Origin: an uncultured Clostridia bacterium
GTDB taxonomy: Bacteria > Bacillota > Clostridia > TANB77 > CAG-508
Assembly (NCBI GenBank): GCA_934120675.1
Contig: CAKOUU010000004.1
Location: 36,732-100,731, forward strand
Length of the DNA stretch: 64,000 nucleotides
Direction: 5' to 3'
The notes below the pieces were generated by a model, which saw nothing but the letters and a program-made list of their open reading frames with translations, was not told the DNA's origin and made no database searches. The stretch's first letter is position 1, and every line of letters starts with the position of its first letter. Of this stretch, positions 24,536 to 33,829 are shown one piece after another. A program made the position numbers and the translations under genes.

Positions 24536-25099
24536 CTAGTTTGTTGAAGTATTTCCATCAAATGGTATAAATTTATTTACAATGCTTTGTTGTTCTACAC
24601 CTTCAGCTCTAAATGTCATAAATGATGTATTGATTTTATTTTCTATTTCTTCTTCTATAACATCTTGAGTTGCATGTTCTGCTAAAACTAATTCGCTAAC
24701 TAATATTTGTTTTGCATTATTAAGCATCTTTTTTTCTCCTGTTGAAAGGCCTTTTTCTTTTTGTTTAAAGCTTAAATTTCTAACAACATCTGCAACTTCA
24801 TATATATCTCCACTCTTCATTTTGTCCATATTGTCTCTATATCTCTTGTTCCAATTTTTTTCCATTTCTGTTTCGTCTTGACTAAGTACTGTAAAAACTT
24901 TTTCTGCTGATTGTTTATCTATAATATTTCTTACACCTACTTCTTCTGCCTTTGCAATTGGTATCATAACCTTAACTTCACTTGGCATTTTTAGTATGTA
25001 ATAAGATTGTTTCTCTCCTAAAATATCTTTTTCCTCTATTGAATCTATTGTCCCTGCTCCGTGCATTGGGTAAACTATCTTGTCTCCTACATTAAACAT
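24536..25099 (-). CDS. carD: CarD-family transcriptional regulator
   Basis: 187 residues. The N-terminal RNA-polymerase interaction domain (about 1-65: FNVGDKIVYPMHGAGTI) is followed by a helical DNA-binding part with the conserved WNKRYRDNMDKMKSGD and LSTGEKKMLNNAKQIL blocks. CarD binds the RNA polymerase beta subunit and stabilises open complexes, notably at rRNA promoters. The start at 25099 is 9 nt after GGAG; a TTG three codons earlier overlaps the ribosome binding site. The last 30 residues are unusually polar. Confidence 0.93.
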   Translation of the reverse strand: MFNVGDKIVYPMHGAGTIDSIEEKDILGEKQSYYILKMPSEVKVMIPIAKAEEVGVRNIIDKQSAEKVFTVLSQDETEMEKNWNKRYRDNMDKMKSGDIYEVADVVRNLSFKQKEKGLSTGEKKMLNNAKQILVSELVLAEHATQDVIEEEIENKINTSFMTFRAEGVEQQSIVNKFIPFDGNTSTN

Positions 25100-25285
25100 G
25101 TAAGTCAACTCCTTTCAATTTTGTTTATATTCTTTTTGTTTATATCCAAAGACAAAATTCAAAATGCTTAACTTTATTTTTATCTCTAATATAAATTTTT
25201 CAGCAAAAAAATATTATAAAGTTATGTCTATATGAAATAACTTTATTGGATTTTTTAACCATATTTATTATACAACAAAAAAACA

Positions 25286-25315
25286 AAAAAGTCAAAGCTT
25301 TTATTTTGACTTTTT
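25286..25315 (-). terminator. Terminator after transketolase subunit
   Basis: AAAAAGTCAAA pairs with TTTGACTTTTT, and on the minus strand a T-rich tract follows. It lies 86 nt after the gene. The rest of the 301-nt stretch between carD and this gene shows only a second AT-rich hairpin near 25212-25245. Confidence 0.65.
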
Positions 25316-25400
25316 ATGTTATTTTGTGTTCTTTTGCTACAGCTTCTAAGGTATTATTTTTTTATAATTTTATTTTCATTTTTTTAACCTGACCCAATGT

Positions 25401-26225
25401 TTAATTTTCTAGTTCTTTCAATGCTTGCATATATTGTTCTTCATTTGGTGCTTTTCCATGCCATTCAACTTTATTTTCCATAAAAGAGATTCCTTTTCCT
25501 TTTACAGTTTTTACAATTATACAAACCGGCTTACCTTTTACATTTCTAGCAACATCAAATGCATCTATTATTTCCTGATAATTATGTCCGTCAATATTTA
25601 TTACCTGGAATCCAAAACTTTTAAATTTTTCATCAATTGGATATGAACTCATTACTTCTTCAATAGTACCATCAATTTGTAAATTATTATTATCAACAAT
25701 TACACACAAATTATCTAATTTATATTTATTTGATGCCATTGCAGCTTCCCAAACTTGTCCTTCTTCTATTTCACCATCACCCATAATGCAATACACTCTA
25801 TAATCTTTTTTATCTAATTTTCCAGCAATAGCCATTCCATTTGCAGCAGATAATCCTTGTCCTAGAGAACCTGTTGTCATGTCAACGCCTGGTATTTTTT
25901 TCATATCTGGATGTCCTTGTAATCTGCTATCAATGTGTCTTAGTGTTTTTAATTCTTCTATATTAAAATATCCTCTGTTTGCTAATGTTGAATATAATGC
26001 TGGTGCGCAATGTCCTTTTGATAAAACAAGTCTGTCTCTATTTTCATCTTTTGGATTTTTTGGATCAATATTCATTTCATAAAAATATAACACTGCCATT
26101 ATATCTGCAATTGATAATGAACCTCCCGGATGTCCAGATTTTCCACTATATACTGCTTCAATTATTCCTTTTCTAATGTCTTTTGCAATTTCTTTTAATT
26201 TTATAATATCACTTATTTTCTCCAT
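25401..26225 (-). CDS. Transketolase N-terminal subunit
   Basis: 274 residues covering only the thiamine-diphosphate pyrophosphate-binding half. Seen are SGHPGGSLS, SKGHCAPALY, TGSLGQGLS and the TPP motif GDGEIEEGQVWEAAM followed by VDNNNLQ. In split transketolases the C-terminal pyrimidine-binding subunit normally follows at once. Here the next gene is carD and no C-terminal half exists in the window. The protein is full length for this subunit, so it is an orphan rather than a fragment. It acts in the non-oxidative pentose phosphate pathway if the partner is encoded elsewhere. Confidence 0.93.
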   Translation of the reverse strand: MEKISDIIKLKEIAKDIRKGIIEAVYSGKSGHPGGSLSIADIMAVLYFYEMNIDPKNPKDENRDRLVLSKGHCAPALYSTLANRGYFNIEELKTLRHIDSRLQGHPDMKKIPGVDMTTGSLGQGLSAANGMAIAGKLDKKDYRVYCIMGDGEIEEGQVWEAAMASNKYKLDNLCVIVDNNNLQIDGTIEEVMSSYPIDEKFKSFGFQVINIDGHNYQEIIDAFDVARNVKGKPVCIIVKTVKGKGISFMENKVEWHGKAPNEEQYMQALKELEN

Positions 26226-26393
26226 ATGTACTCTCCTAACTTTTTATTATCATTCGTTATGCTTATTATATAATTAATATGCATTTTATTCAACCTTTTT
26301 AATATAATTTATGATATAATAACAACATAGTGTTGCATTAACATATTTAAAAAAATGCTAACTATAGCAACATATTAGAAAGGTGTGATATAT

Positions 26394-27806
26394 ATGTTTG
26401 AAAAATGCTTAAACAAAGATGAACTTATAAAAAATTTACAAGAACTTATCAAAATTCCAAGTGTTCATTCTGAATCAGCCAATGTAAATGAACCATTTGG
26501 TGAAAATACCGTAAAAGCACTTGAATACGTTTTAAATTTAGGAAAAAGACTTGGATTCAAAACAAAGAATATTGATGGTTATTGTGGATATATTGAATTC
26601 GGAGAAGGTCCTGAATTAATTGGAATTGTGGGACATTTGGATGTCGTACCAGAGGGAGAAAATTGGACCTATCCTCCATTTGAAGCACATATTGAAAACA
26701 ATAAAATTTATGGCAGAGGCGCTATCGACGATAAAGGACCTGTTATGGCAAGTCTATATGCAATGAAAACAGTTATGGACTATTGTTCTGAAAATAATAT
26801 TTCTATAAATAAAAGAGTTAGATTAATCTTAGGTCTAAATGAAGAAAGAGACTGGAAATGTATTAAATATTACAAAGAACATGAGGAAGTTCCTTCTATT
26901 GGTTTTAGCCCTGATGCTGATTTTCCTTGTATATATGCAGAAAAAGGTTTATTGTCTCCATTTTTAATTATGGACTATTCTAATTTTAAAGATAAAGATA
27001 TTGTTTTAAGTGATATTGACTGCAATAATAATCCTTTGAATGTTGTACCAAAATATTGTAGCTGCATAATTTCTGCTAAAAATAATATTGACATCAATGA
27101 TGTAGTTTCTTTTGTAAAAAATGTTATTAATGAACAATCTTTTAAAATTGATATTGAAATTTTAAATAATAATCAAATAAAACTAATATCTCGTGGTGTT
27201 CAAGCACATGCTGCACATCCTGATTTAGGTATAAATGCTATAACTAATTTGATTATTATTTTGGATAAATTATTTAAGAATTATGATATTGTTATACCTT
27301 TATTTGGTTTATTTACTCAATATATTGGTCTTGATTATAATGGAAATAAATTAGGAATTAATGTTCCTGATGAGTCAGGAGAACTTACTTTAAATGTTGG
27401 AAAATTTTATTTTAAAGGTGATGAATTAAAAATTGGATTTAATTTAAGAGTTCCTATTAATACTACCTTTGAATTTATAGCCAATAAATTTACAGAAGTT
27501 AGTAAAAATTATGGTGATGTTCATTGTGAACTTGGTGGTAAAATGAATCCTTTATATGTTCCAAAAGATTCATATTTAGTTAAAACTCTTTGCAAAATTT
27601 ATAATGATGTTACTAATTCTAATGCAGAACCTATTGCTATTGGTGGTGCTACCTATGCTCGTGCTTTTGATAATTTTGTTTCTTTTGGTGCCAATTTACC
27701 TGGTCAAAAAGATATGTGCCATCAAACTGATGAGTTTGTTTCTATTGATAATTTACTTTTGGCATATGAGATTTATTGTAGGGCTATTTATGAACTTTTA
27801 CATTAA
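26394..27806 (+). CDS. pepV: M20 family dipeptidase (PepV type)
   Basis: 470 residues. Zinc-ligand motifs of the M20 peptidases are in place: GHLDVVPEG, GRGAIDDKGP with the bridging Asp, and the LNEERDWKC segment with the catalytic Glu pair; a late His lies in CHQTDEF. Length, the SxxGVQAHAAHPDLG lid motif and the GGATYARAF motif fit Sapep/PepV dipeptidases, which release amino acids from dipeptides in the cytoplasm. The start at 26394 follows AAAGGTG by 8 nt. It stands alone on the plus strand, divergent to the transketolase gene. Confidence 0.92.
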   Translation: MFEKCLNKDELIKNLQELIKIPSVHSESANVNEPFGENTVKALEYVLNLGKRLGFKTKNIDGYCGYIEFGEGPELIGIVGHLDVVPEGENWTYPPFEAHIENNKIYGRGAIDDKGPVMASLYAMKTVMDYCSENNISINKRVRLILGLNEERDWKCIKYYKEHEEVPSIGFSPDADFPCIYAEKGLLSPFLIMDYSNFKDKDIVLSDIDCNNNPLNVVPKYCSCIISAKNNIDINDVVSFVKNVINEQSFKIDIEILNNNQIKLISRGVQAHAAHPDLGINAITNLIIILDKLFKNYDIVIPLFGLFTQYIGLDYNGNKLGINVPDESGELTLNVGKFYFKGDELKIGFNLRVPINTTFEFIANKFTEVSKNYGDVHCELGGKMNPLYVPKDSYLVKTLCKIYNDVTNSNAEPIAIGGATYARAFDNFVSFGANLPGQKDMCHQTDEFVSIDNLLLAYEIYCRAIYELLH

Positions 27807-27877
27807 GAAAGTTGTATAACTTTCCTAATATATAAAAAAAGAGGGATTTAGGTTCGTAGACCCATAATCCCTTTTAT
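27806..27877. terminator. Two hairpins between pepV and ftsH
   Basis: GAAAG-TTGTATAA-CTTTC lies just after the pepV stop. A second hairpin (27832-27877) pairs AGAGGGATT with AATCCCTTTT around a loop containing TAGACCC, a degenerate relative of the GACCCGTCCC loop family. The second overlaps the ftsH stop and probably ends both convergent genes. Confidence 0.7.
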
Positions 27878-29667
27878 TCTCCAAAAATTTCTTTAAATTC
27901 CTGTTCATTTATTTTCTCTTGAGCAAGCAATGTCTGAGCAATAGCATCTAATTTATCTCTATGTTCAATCAATAACTTTTGTGCATTATTATATGCCTCA
28001 TCAATTAATGATTTAACTTCTGCCCCAATTTTATCACCAATATTTTCTCCAAAAACAAACATATCATTTTGCTCTTTACCTTGGAAATCAATTGGTCCTA
28101 AATTGTCGCTCATACCGTATTTTGTAACCATTTCTCTTGCTATTTTTGTTGCAACTTCTATATCATTACTAGCTCCTGTTGAAATATCGTCTAAAACTAA
28201 TTTTTCAGCAGCTCTACCACCAAGTAATGCAACTAGTTTTTCTTTCATTTCAGTTTTTGATATATAGTATTTATCTTCGTCAGATTTATACATTGTATAT
28301 CCACCAGCAACACCTCTTGGTATAATTGATACTTCTTTTACATCTGTTTGTGTTGGTAAGTATCTACTTACAACTGCATGTCCTGCTTCGTGGTATGCAG
28401 TTAATTTTTTGTCTTTTTCTGAATATACTCTTGTTTTCTTTTCTAGTCCTACTGTTACCTTTTTAACTGCTTCTTCTATATCAGAGTTTTCAATTTCTTC
28501 ATGTTTATTAATTGTTGCTATAATTGCTGCTTCATTTAAAATATTTGCAAGTTCTGCACCTGTAAATCCTGCTGTATCTTCTGCAATGCTTTCTAAGTTA
28601 ACATCCTCAGATATCTTTTTATCTTCAGCATGGATTTTTAAAATTTCTAATCTTCCTTTTAAATCAGGTACTGGAATTGTTATTTGTCTATCAAATCTTC
28701 CTGGTCTTAATAGTGCTTTATCAAGCATTTCAGGTCTATTTGTTGCAGCAAGTACTATTATAGTTTCTTCTGAACTAAAACCGTCCATCTCAACTAATAA
28801 TTGGTTTAATGTTTGATTATTTTCCGTTTCTGCTCCACTATTTGATGTTCTTCTTGCTCCTATTGCATCTATTTCATCTATAAAGACTATACAAGGAGAT
28901 AATTTTCTAGCTCTATCAAATAATTTTCTAACTCTTGAAGCCCCAAGCCCTGCAAACATTTCGATAAATTCTGAACCACTCATTGAAATAAATGGTACAT
29001 CTGCTTCACCAGCAATTGCTTTTGCAATTAATGTTTTACCTGTTCCTGGTTTTCCATATAATAAAACACCTTTTGGAATTTTAGCACCCATTTTGCTGAA
29101 TTTTTCTGGCTTTTTCAAAAAGTCTACAATTTCAATTAATTCTTCTTTTTCTTCATCTAAACCTGCAACATCTTTAAATTTTATTTTAGTTTTTCTTTCT
29201 GTATCGTCATATACTTGTCCTTTTTCTCCCAAACCTTGCATTTTGAAAATCATTACAAATAATGCAACCATTATTATTGTTGGTAAAAGGCTAAAAAGTG
29301 TTGTAGATAATACTGTTATTGTGCTCTTTGGTTTTTGTATTAATTCTATTTCATTTCCTTCTGCTACTTTTTCTTGAATCAATTTTATAAAAGCTTCTGT
29401 ATTTGGAACAATTGATTTTTTTTCTTCTTCTACATTTTTCATTTTTACTTTTACAGATGTACTTCCAACTGTCATTTCTATTTTTTCAATATTACCATAT
29501 GACATTTCTTTTATTAAGTCTGTATATGCTAATGTTTTATCGTCTTTTCCGCTCTTATTAGCTACAAAATAAACTGCTATTCCTGCCAAAATGATTACTA
29601 TTGCTACTAATATCATTGCTGATATTAGTAGTTTTTTATTATTTTTACCATTTTTATTTTTATTCAT
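27874..29667 (-). CDS. ftsH: ATP-dependent membrane zinc protease FtsH
   Basis: 597 residues: two membrane helices (about 12-34 and 118-140) around an outer domain, then the AAA+ module with Walker A GKPGTGKT, pore loop MFAGLGAS, Walker B FIDEIDAIG and SRH RPGRFDRQ, then the M41 protease with HEAGH and the distal Asp in DISTGASND. It degrades misfolded membrane and regulatory proteins. Two mild deviations: Walker A has GK where GP is usual, and the pore loop is FAGLGA rather than FVGVGA. The C-terminus is normal in length. Confidence 0.97.
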   Translation of the reverse strand: MNKNKNGKNNKKLLISAMILVAIVIILAGIAVYFVANKSGKDDKTLAYTDLIKEMSYGNIEKIEMTVGSTSVKVKMKNVEEEKKSIVPNTEAFIKLIQEKVAEGNEIELIQKPKSTITVLSTTLFSLLPTIIMVALFVMIFKMQGLGEKGQVYDDTERKTKIKFKDVAGLDEEKEELIEIVDFLKKPEKFSKMGAKIPKGVLLYGKPGTGKTLIAKAIAGEADVPFISMSGSEFIEMFAGLGASRVRKLFDRARKLSPCIVFIDEIDAIGARRTSNSGAETENNQTLNQLLVEMDGFSSEETIIVLAATNRPEMLDKALLRPGRFDRQITIPVPDLKGRLEILKIHAEDKKISEDVNLESIAEDTAGFTGAELANILNEAAIIATINKHEEIENSDIEEAVKKVTVGLEKKTRVYSEKDKKLTAYHEAGHAVVSRYLPTQTDVKEVSIIPRGVAGGYTMYKSDEDKYYISKTEMKEKLVALLGGRAAEKLVLDDISTGASNDIEVATKIAREMVTKYGMSDNLGPIDFQGKEQNDMFVFGENIGDKIGAEVKSLIDEAYNNAQKLLIEHRDKLDAIAQTLLAQEKINEQEFKEIFGE

Positions 29668-29736
29668 TAATTTTTAGTTCCTTTCTAACTGTAACATTTT
29701 ATTTTATATATTTGAATACTTTTTAAGTACATATTT

Positions 29737-30861
29737 TTATGCATTTGAACCTTCTGGTTCTCCAGGCTCATTTTTTTCTTCTGTAGTTTCTTTATCTTTA
29801 GACTTTTCTTTTTTCTTTTTTGTTTCTTTCTTTTCTGATTTTTTTGTATCTTCTTTATTGTTTTCTTCTTCCTGTTTTTGTTCTTCTTTTACTTCTTTTT
29901 CTACTTCAACAATTTTTTGAACTTCTCCCTGTTTTTTATTAAATTCTGATTTTAGCATAAAAATCGCTGCAAGTATATAAATAGTTGATATCATTACATA
30001 CATAACATCAAAATATGAAATTGCATATTTATAAAATGTATTTACAATTATATATATTATGTTTAAAATTGTAGGCAACGTGATTGAATATACTGCCATA
30101 TTAAATACTGCAACAAATCTAATTTTCAATTTTAAAATCATTGTTGCTAAGAACCCAACCATACTTATAATAATGATATAAAATAATGTATTTATTAAAT
30201 ATACAGCAAATGCGTAAATAAATAATGTTAAAAATAGATTTGAATAATATTTAAACATAGTGCTTCCAGTTAAATAATCTATTAATTGTTGTTTGTTGAA
30301 TTCTGTTATTCCCATTTGTCCAAATAAATCTTCATAATTATAATTTGCACTTCCACTTACTCCTGAAGTTTTCAAAATCAACTTATTCTTTAAGATGATT
30401 ACTGCATTTTCTTCATCTTTTACATCACTTACATATTTATTTATTTGTTGTTCGTCATCAGTATTTGTGTCAACAATTATTTTTCCAAACTCTTCATTTT
30501 CATCAATTATTGCTTCTGAATTTTCTACTTTTAATGTATTTTCTGAGTATGTTAAATTAGGAATATTTTGGTCTATATATTGAGATATTTTATTTACCAC
30601 TAAACTTGTTTTGTATATAGTCGAAGCTGCTGCTATAACTCCTATTACCAAAATAAGCATTGCTAAATATTTTAATGCACTTTTTAGTCCCTCTGCAGAA
30701 AGCTCTGCATATCTTTCTATTTTATCAATTGAATACCAAACTTTTTTAAAAAATCCTTTTTTTAATTCTTTATTTTCAACTTCAGACTCTTTATCTATTT
30801 TTTCTTTTTTTGTATCATTTATTGTGTCTTTATTCTCTATTTTATCTTCTTTTTTCTTCAT
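29737..30861 (-). CDS. DUF1189-like membrane protein
   Basis: 374 residues from the ATG at 30861. A charged cytosolic N-terminus with FFKKVWYSIDKIERYAELSA precedes a first helix (about 70-90), an outer domain of about 120 residues, four more helices (about 200-310) and a long, highly charged Lys/Glu tail (about 320-374). Layout and the ERYAELSAEGLKSALKYL block fit the DUF1189 family, whose members are often maltodextrin-permease neighbours but of unknown role. The start lies 1 nt after the alr stop, so the two are translationally coupled. The KKKEKSKDK-type tail is probably disordered. Confidence 0.7.
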   Translation of the reverse strand: MKKKEDKIENKDTINDTKKEKIDKESEVENKELKKGFFKKVWYSIDKIERYAELSAEGLKSALKYLAMLILVIGVIAAASTIYKTSLVVNKISQYIDQNIPNLTYSENTLKVENSEAIIDENEEFGKIIVDTNTDDEQQINKYVSDVKDEENAVIILKNKLILKTSGVSGSANYNYEDLFGQMGITEFNKQQLIDYLTGSTMFKYYSNLFLTLFIYAFAVYLINTLFYIIIISMVGFLATMILKLKIRFVAVFNMAVYSITLPTILNIIYIIVNTFYKYAISYFDVMYVMISTIYILAAIFMLKSEFNKKQGEVQKIVEVEKEVKEEQKQEEENNKEDTKKSEKKETKKKKEKSKDKETTEEKNEPGEPEGSNA

Positions 30862-30862
30862 A

Positions 30863-32002
30863 TTAGATCCATTCCCTCCTAACACTACTATCAATATGTT
30901 TTATATTAGCATTAAATATGACTTCATCACCTATATTTACATTTTTTCCTGTTATATCTACTGTAACATGATAAGTTCCTACTCTTCCTAGTACTGGGCA
31001 TTTTTTGCCGTTTATAGTTACAAATATTTGTTGTTTTTTAAAAGCATCTTTTATATCTCTTACTATGTATCTTATTTTATCAACTAGTCTAAACATATCT
31101 CTTCCTGTTTGAATATTTACCCCATCCATATATCCTGTTGGAACTATTGCAACTTTTGTATCTCTTTTGGTTTTATACACATTTGAATATCCAATATTAA
31201 AGTCTTTAGGTAATTCTTTTATTTCTGCAACATTTGATTTTAAATATCCTATCTTTTTTAGTCCCATAGAGTTACTAAAAGATATCCTTCCTGTAAAAGC
31301 TGAACCTACTCTTACAGCATTTAAATGCATATTTGGAAATTTTATAAATGCTGATGTGTTACATACATGCAACATTCCTGTTTCGATTTCGTTCATTTTT
31401 AATGTTTCAATACATTTAATAAATCTATCAAATTGTGTTTTTGTGTAGTTATCATCGTAATACGCATTTGAAAAATGTGTAAATGTTCCTTCAATCTTTA
31501 CATTTTTTAACGGTTTTATTGTTTTAACAATTTCCTCTCTTTTGCTATAGATAAAACCATATCTTCCAAATCCTGTGTCTATTTTTAAATGTGCTTTTAT
31601 TTTTTTATTTAGTTCTTGTCCAATGTTTTCAATAACTTCAGCTGATTCTTTTGAACCAATTGTTACAATAATATCATTATCAATTAGAGTTTTAACTTCT
31701 TCCTTAATAGATGTTGAAGATAGCATTAAAACTTTTGCTTCTTTTTCTGTAATTCCAGCTTGTCTTATTTTTAATGCTTCTTCTATTGTTGAAACTGCTA
31801 AAAAATCCATTCCATTATCTATTAAAAACTTTGAATATTCAACAATTCCAAGTCCATATCCATTTGCTTTTACAACTGCTATTATCTTTACTTTTTTTCC
31901 ATTATCGTCTGGTAAATTTTTTTCTGCATATTCTTTTATTTTTTCTATGTTATATCTTAAATCTTCTTTATTTATTACTACAGAATTCACATTTTCCTCC
32001 AA
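30863..32002 (-). CDS. alr: Alanine racemase
   Basis: 379 residues, fold-type III PLP enzyme. The PLP Lys is K45 in VVKANGYGLG. The KIDTGFGRYGF, THFSNA and VRVGSAFTGRI blocks line the barrel and the second-domain Tyr lies in VPTGYMDGVN. It interconverts L- and D-alanine for the cell wall. Two conserved patches differ from the usual enzyme: AYGHG is GYGLG, and the RVSMDQ segment of the C-terminal domain reads GRVGTYHVTVD, losing the Met-Asp pair. Activity is likely but substrate range (alanine or serine) is open. It is the first gene of a pair with the DUF1189 protein. Confidence 0.88.
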   Translation of the reverse strand: MEENVNSVVINKEDLRYNIEKIKEYAEKNLPDDNGKKVKIIAVVKANGYGLGIVEYSKFLIDNGMDFLAVSTIEEALKIRQAGITEKEAKVLMLSSTSIKEEVKTLIDNDIIVTIGSKESAEVIENIGQELNKKIKAHLKIDTGFGRYGFIYSKREEIVKTIKPLKNVKIEGTFTHFSNAYYDDNYTKTQFDRFIKCIETLKMNEIETGMLHVCNTSAFIKFPNMHLNAVRVGSAFTGRISFSNSMGLKKIGYLKSNVAEIKELPKDFNIGYSNVYKTKRDTKVAIVPTGYMDGVNIQTGRDMFRLVDKIRYIVRDIKDAFKKQQIFVTINGKKCPVLGRVGTYHVTVDITGKNVNIGDEVIFNANIKHIDSSVRREWI

Positions 32003-32023
32003 TATTTTTTCCTTTTGATTTTT

Positions 32024-32118
32024 AGGACAGTTCTTTTGTCTATTCTATCTTTATATTTTCTACTTATTTTCCATTTGAAATAAATGTCCCTAAAAGAACC
32101 ATCCTTAAAAGGACATTT
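32024..32118. repeat. Degenerate GGTTCT-type inverted repeats
   Basis: AGGACAGTTCTTTTGTC (32024-32040) and the hairpin AATGTCC...GGACATT (32082-32118, with AGAACCATCC inside) are inverted relative to each other. They fill the gap between alr and the FemAB gene and resemble the GGGACGGTTCT repeats at the pheS leader. Confidence 0.5.
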
Positions 32119-32119
32119 T

Positions 32120-33181
32120 TTATTTGTTTAACTTTCTTTTCATTTGCCTTAAAGTTCTAAATGCTTTTTCTGAGAATTTGTATAATCTATATTTTACTGG
32201 TTTAAATGGTATGTATATTTCTCCTATAAACTCTGTGAATTTTGCTCCAAATCCTTTTTTGAATCTATATAGTCCATATTGAGGATGATTTTCATCAACA
32301 ACTCCAGATACACCTCTAAAGTCATATATATCATCATGTCTTGCTATTGCCATTTTTATCATTTCCCATTGTAATAAATAATTTGGCATTAAATTTCTGT
32401 GTTGATTGCTACTTGCTCCATATAAATACCATGTTTTATTTCCATAGAATATTGGTATTACACCTGATATTGGTTTTCCATCGTAATAAGCCATTAATAG
32501 TTTCATATGTCCACCTGGTACCATGTTATCATACATTTTTTCAAAGTATTCTAGTGGTCTTGTTATAAATCCATCTCTGTTTCCTGTTTCTATCATGATT
32601 TTGTGGAAGTCTTTTAAATCTTCTCTTGTTCCCTCTTTTACTGTTACTCCTTTTCTTCCTGCTAAACGGATGTTATATCTCCATTTTTGATGGAATCCTG
32701 CCATTATTTCTTCTTCTGTTTTGTCTTTTATATCTAATCTGAATACAAATCTTGGTTGTATTTCGTCTTTGAAGTCTTTTGCATCATCTTTTATTTTATA
32801 TCCTAAATTTGTTACTATGTCTCTAAATGCTTGGTCGTCTTTTTCTATATCTGGTTCTATTCTTAGACCTATCGCATTGTATTTTTTTGCTAATTCTTTT
32901 GCTCCATCTGTTAATTGTTTTAATACTGCAATATCATGTATGTCACAAACTGGTCCTCTTGATGCATACATAATGTTCCCAAATATTGGCATTTTTCTTA
33001 TCCATACACATAGTGATCCTATTATGTTTTTATCTTCGTCTTCTGCTAATATTACTTCTGGTTTCCAGTTTGGTTTCTTTATTTCTGCCCATTCTAGTGA
33101 TTGTTGAAAGTTACATCTTTCGTTTTCTTCTAAAAATTTTTTGTATTGTTGTTTCGACTCTTCATCTTCTACAAATCTCAT
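32120..33181 (-). CDS. FemAB-family peptidoglycan bridge ligase
   Basis: 353 residues with the two GNAT-like subdomains of FemX/FemA. Typical blocks are FQQSLEWAEIK at the start, NIMYASRGPVCD, the KWRYNIRLAGRKGV helix and YDFRGVSGVVDENHPQYGLY with FKKGFGAKFTEFIGE near the end. Such enzymes add the first or later amino acids from aminoacyl-tRNA to lipid II. Length (about 350, without the coiled-coil insert of FemA) favours the FemX type that adds the first residue. The gene sits beside alr, another wall gene. It ends near the inverted repeats at 32082. Confidence 0.9.
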   Translation of the reverse strand: MRFVEDEESKQQYKKFLEENERCNFQQSLEWAEIKKPNWKPEVILAEDEDKNIIGSLCVWIRKMPIFGNIMYASRGPVCDIHDIAVLKQLTDGAKELAKKYNAIGLRIEPDIEKDDQAFRDIVTNLGYKIKDDAKDFKDEIQPRFVFRLDIKDKTEEEIMAGFHQKWRYNIRLAGRKGVTVKEGTREDLKDFHKIMIETGNRDGFITRPLEYFEKMYDNMVPGGHMKLLMAYYDGKPISGVIPIFYGNKTWYLYGASSNQHRNLMPNYLLQWEMIKMAIARHDDIYDFRGVSGVVDENHPQYGLYRFKKGFGAKFTEFIGEIYIPFKPVKYRLYKFSEKAFRTLRQMKRKLNK

Positions 33182-33272
33182 TTTTATTTTTTCCTCCTAT
33201 TATTATTTGCAATTATTCGTATTTTACACCAAGTTGAAGAATTTTACAATAGATTTTACAGAAAATTTACAC

Positions 33273-33354
33273 TAGCGGTTATAAGATAATAGATTTATGG
33301 TGGTATTTGCTGATATATTGATATTTGTAGTGAACCATTATCTTGTAACCACTA
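33273..33354. repeat. Imperfect inverted repeat upstream of FemAB gene
   Basis: TAGCGGTTATAAGATAAT (33273-33290) is matched by a near-complement ending at 33354, with an AT-rich 46-nt centre. It lies between the FemAB start and the terminator of the next gene. No coding potential is seen in this gap. Confidence 0.55.
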
Positions 33355-33362
33355 CAAAAAAA

Positions 33363-33396
33363 GAATAGGATGCCAATTGGCATCCCACTATTTTTT
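33363..33396. terminator. Terminator at end of Cys-cluster gene
   Basis: AGGATGCC-AATT-GGCATCCC hairpin with an A-run on one side and a T-run on the other, overlapping the stop codon of the 33388-33717 gene. Confidence 0.75.
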
Positions 33397-33717
33397 TCTG
33401 TGTTTTTCTATATACTTTTTTTTCGCTACAAATAATGACACTGCTAAATACTTAAGTTCTTCTTGTACGACCTTAGGATCAATTCCCTTTGAAATTATTA
33501 TTCCTGCATTTGGTTTCAAAGTTTCCATTACATAGTAATCAAAAAATTTTTCAGCATTATTATAATTTAGATAATATTTTTTCTTTTGAAATTCCACTTC
33601 GATAGTGCATTCCGGTGTATCTAATAAAAATAAAACTTTTTCCATTAATTCTTTAAGCCTACACTCCCGTGTGCACTTCCAGCAATCAATATTACATCCT
33701 AAATCTAAGTACTTCAT
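33388..33717 (-). CDS. Small Cys-cluster protein, unknown
   Basis: 109 residues from the ATG at 33717 (AAAGGAGTGTTTTT upstream). The N-terminus carries CNIDCWKCTREC, a C-x3-C-x2-C-x3-C array that could bind zinc or an iron-sulfur cluster. The rest is a mixed alpha/beta domain (TIEVEFQKKKYYLNYNNAEKF) with a basic tail. I do not recognise a family. It is monocistronic with its own terminator, close to the sleB gene. Confidence 0.6.
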   Translation of the reverse strand: MKYLDLGCNIDCWKCTRECRLKELMEKVLFLLDTPECTIEVEFQKKKYYLNYNNAEKFFDYYVMETLKPNAGIIISKGIDPKVVQEELKYLAVSLFVAKKKYIEKHRKK

Positions 33718-33829
33718 AAAAACACTCCTTTCTGCATTTGTATACATATTATTTTATCAAATTCATGTTAAAAAGTCAATTTATGTAAATTAACTTTTTA
33801 AGATATTCTAAAAGTTTCATATTAGATTT

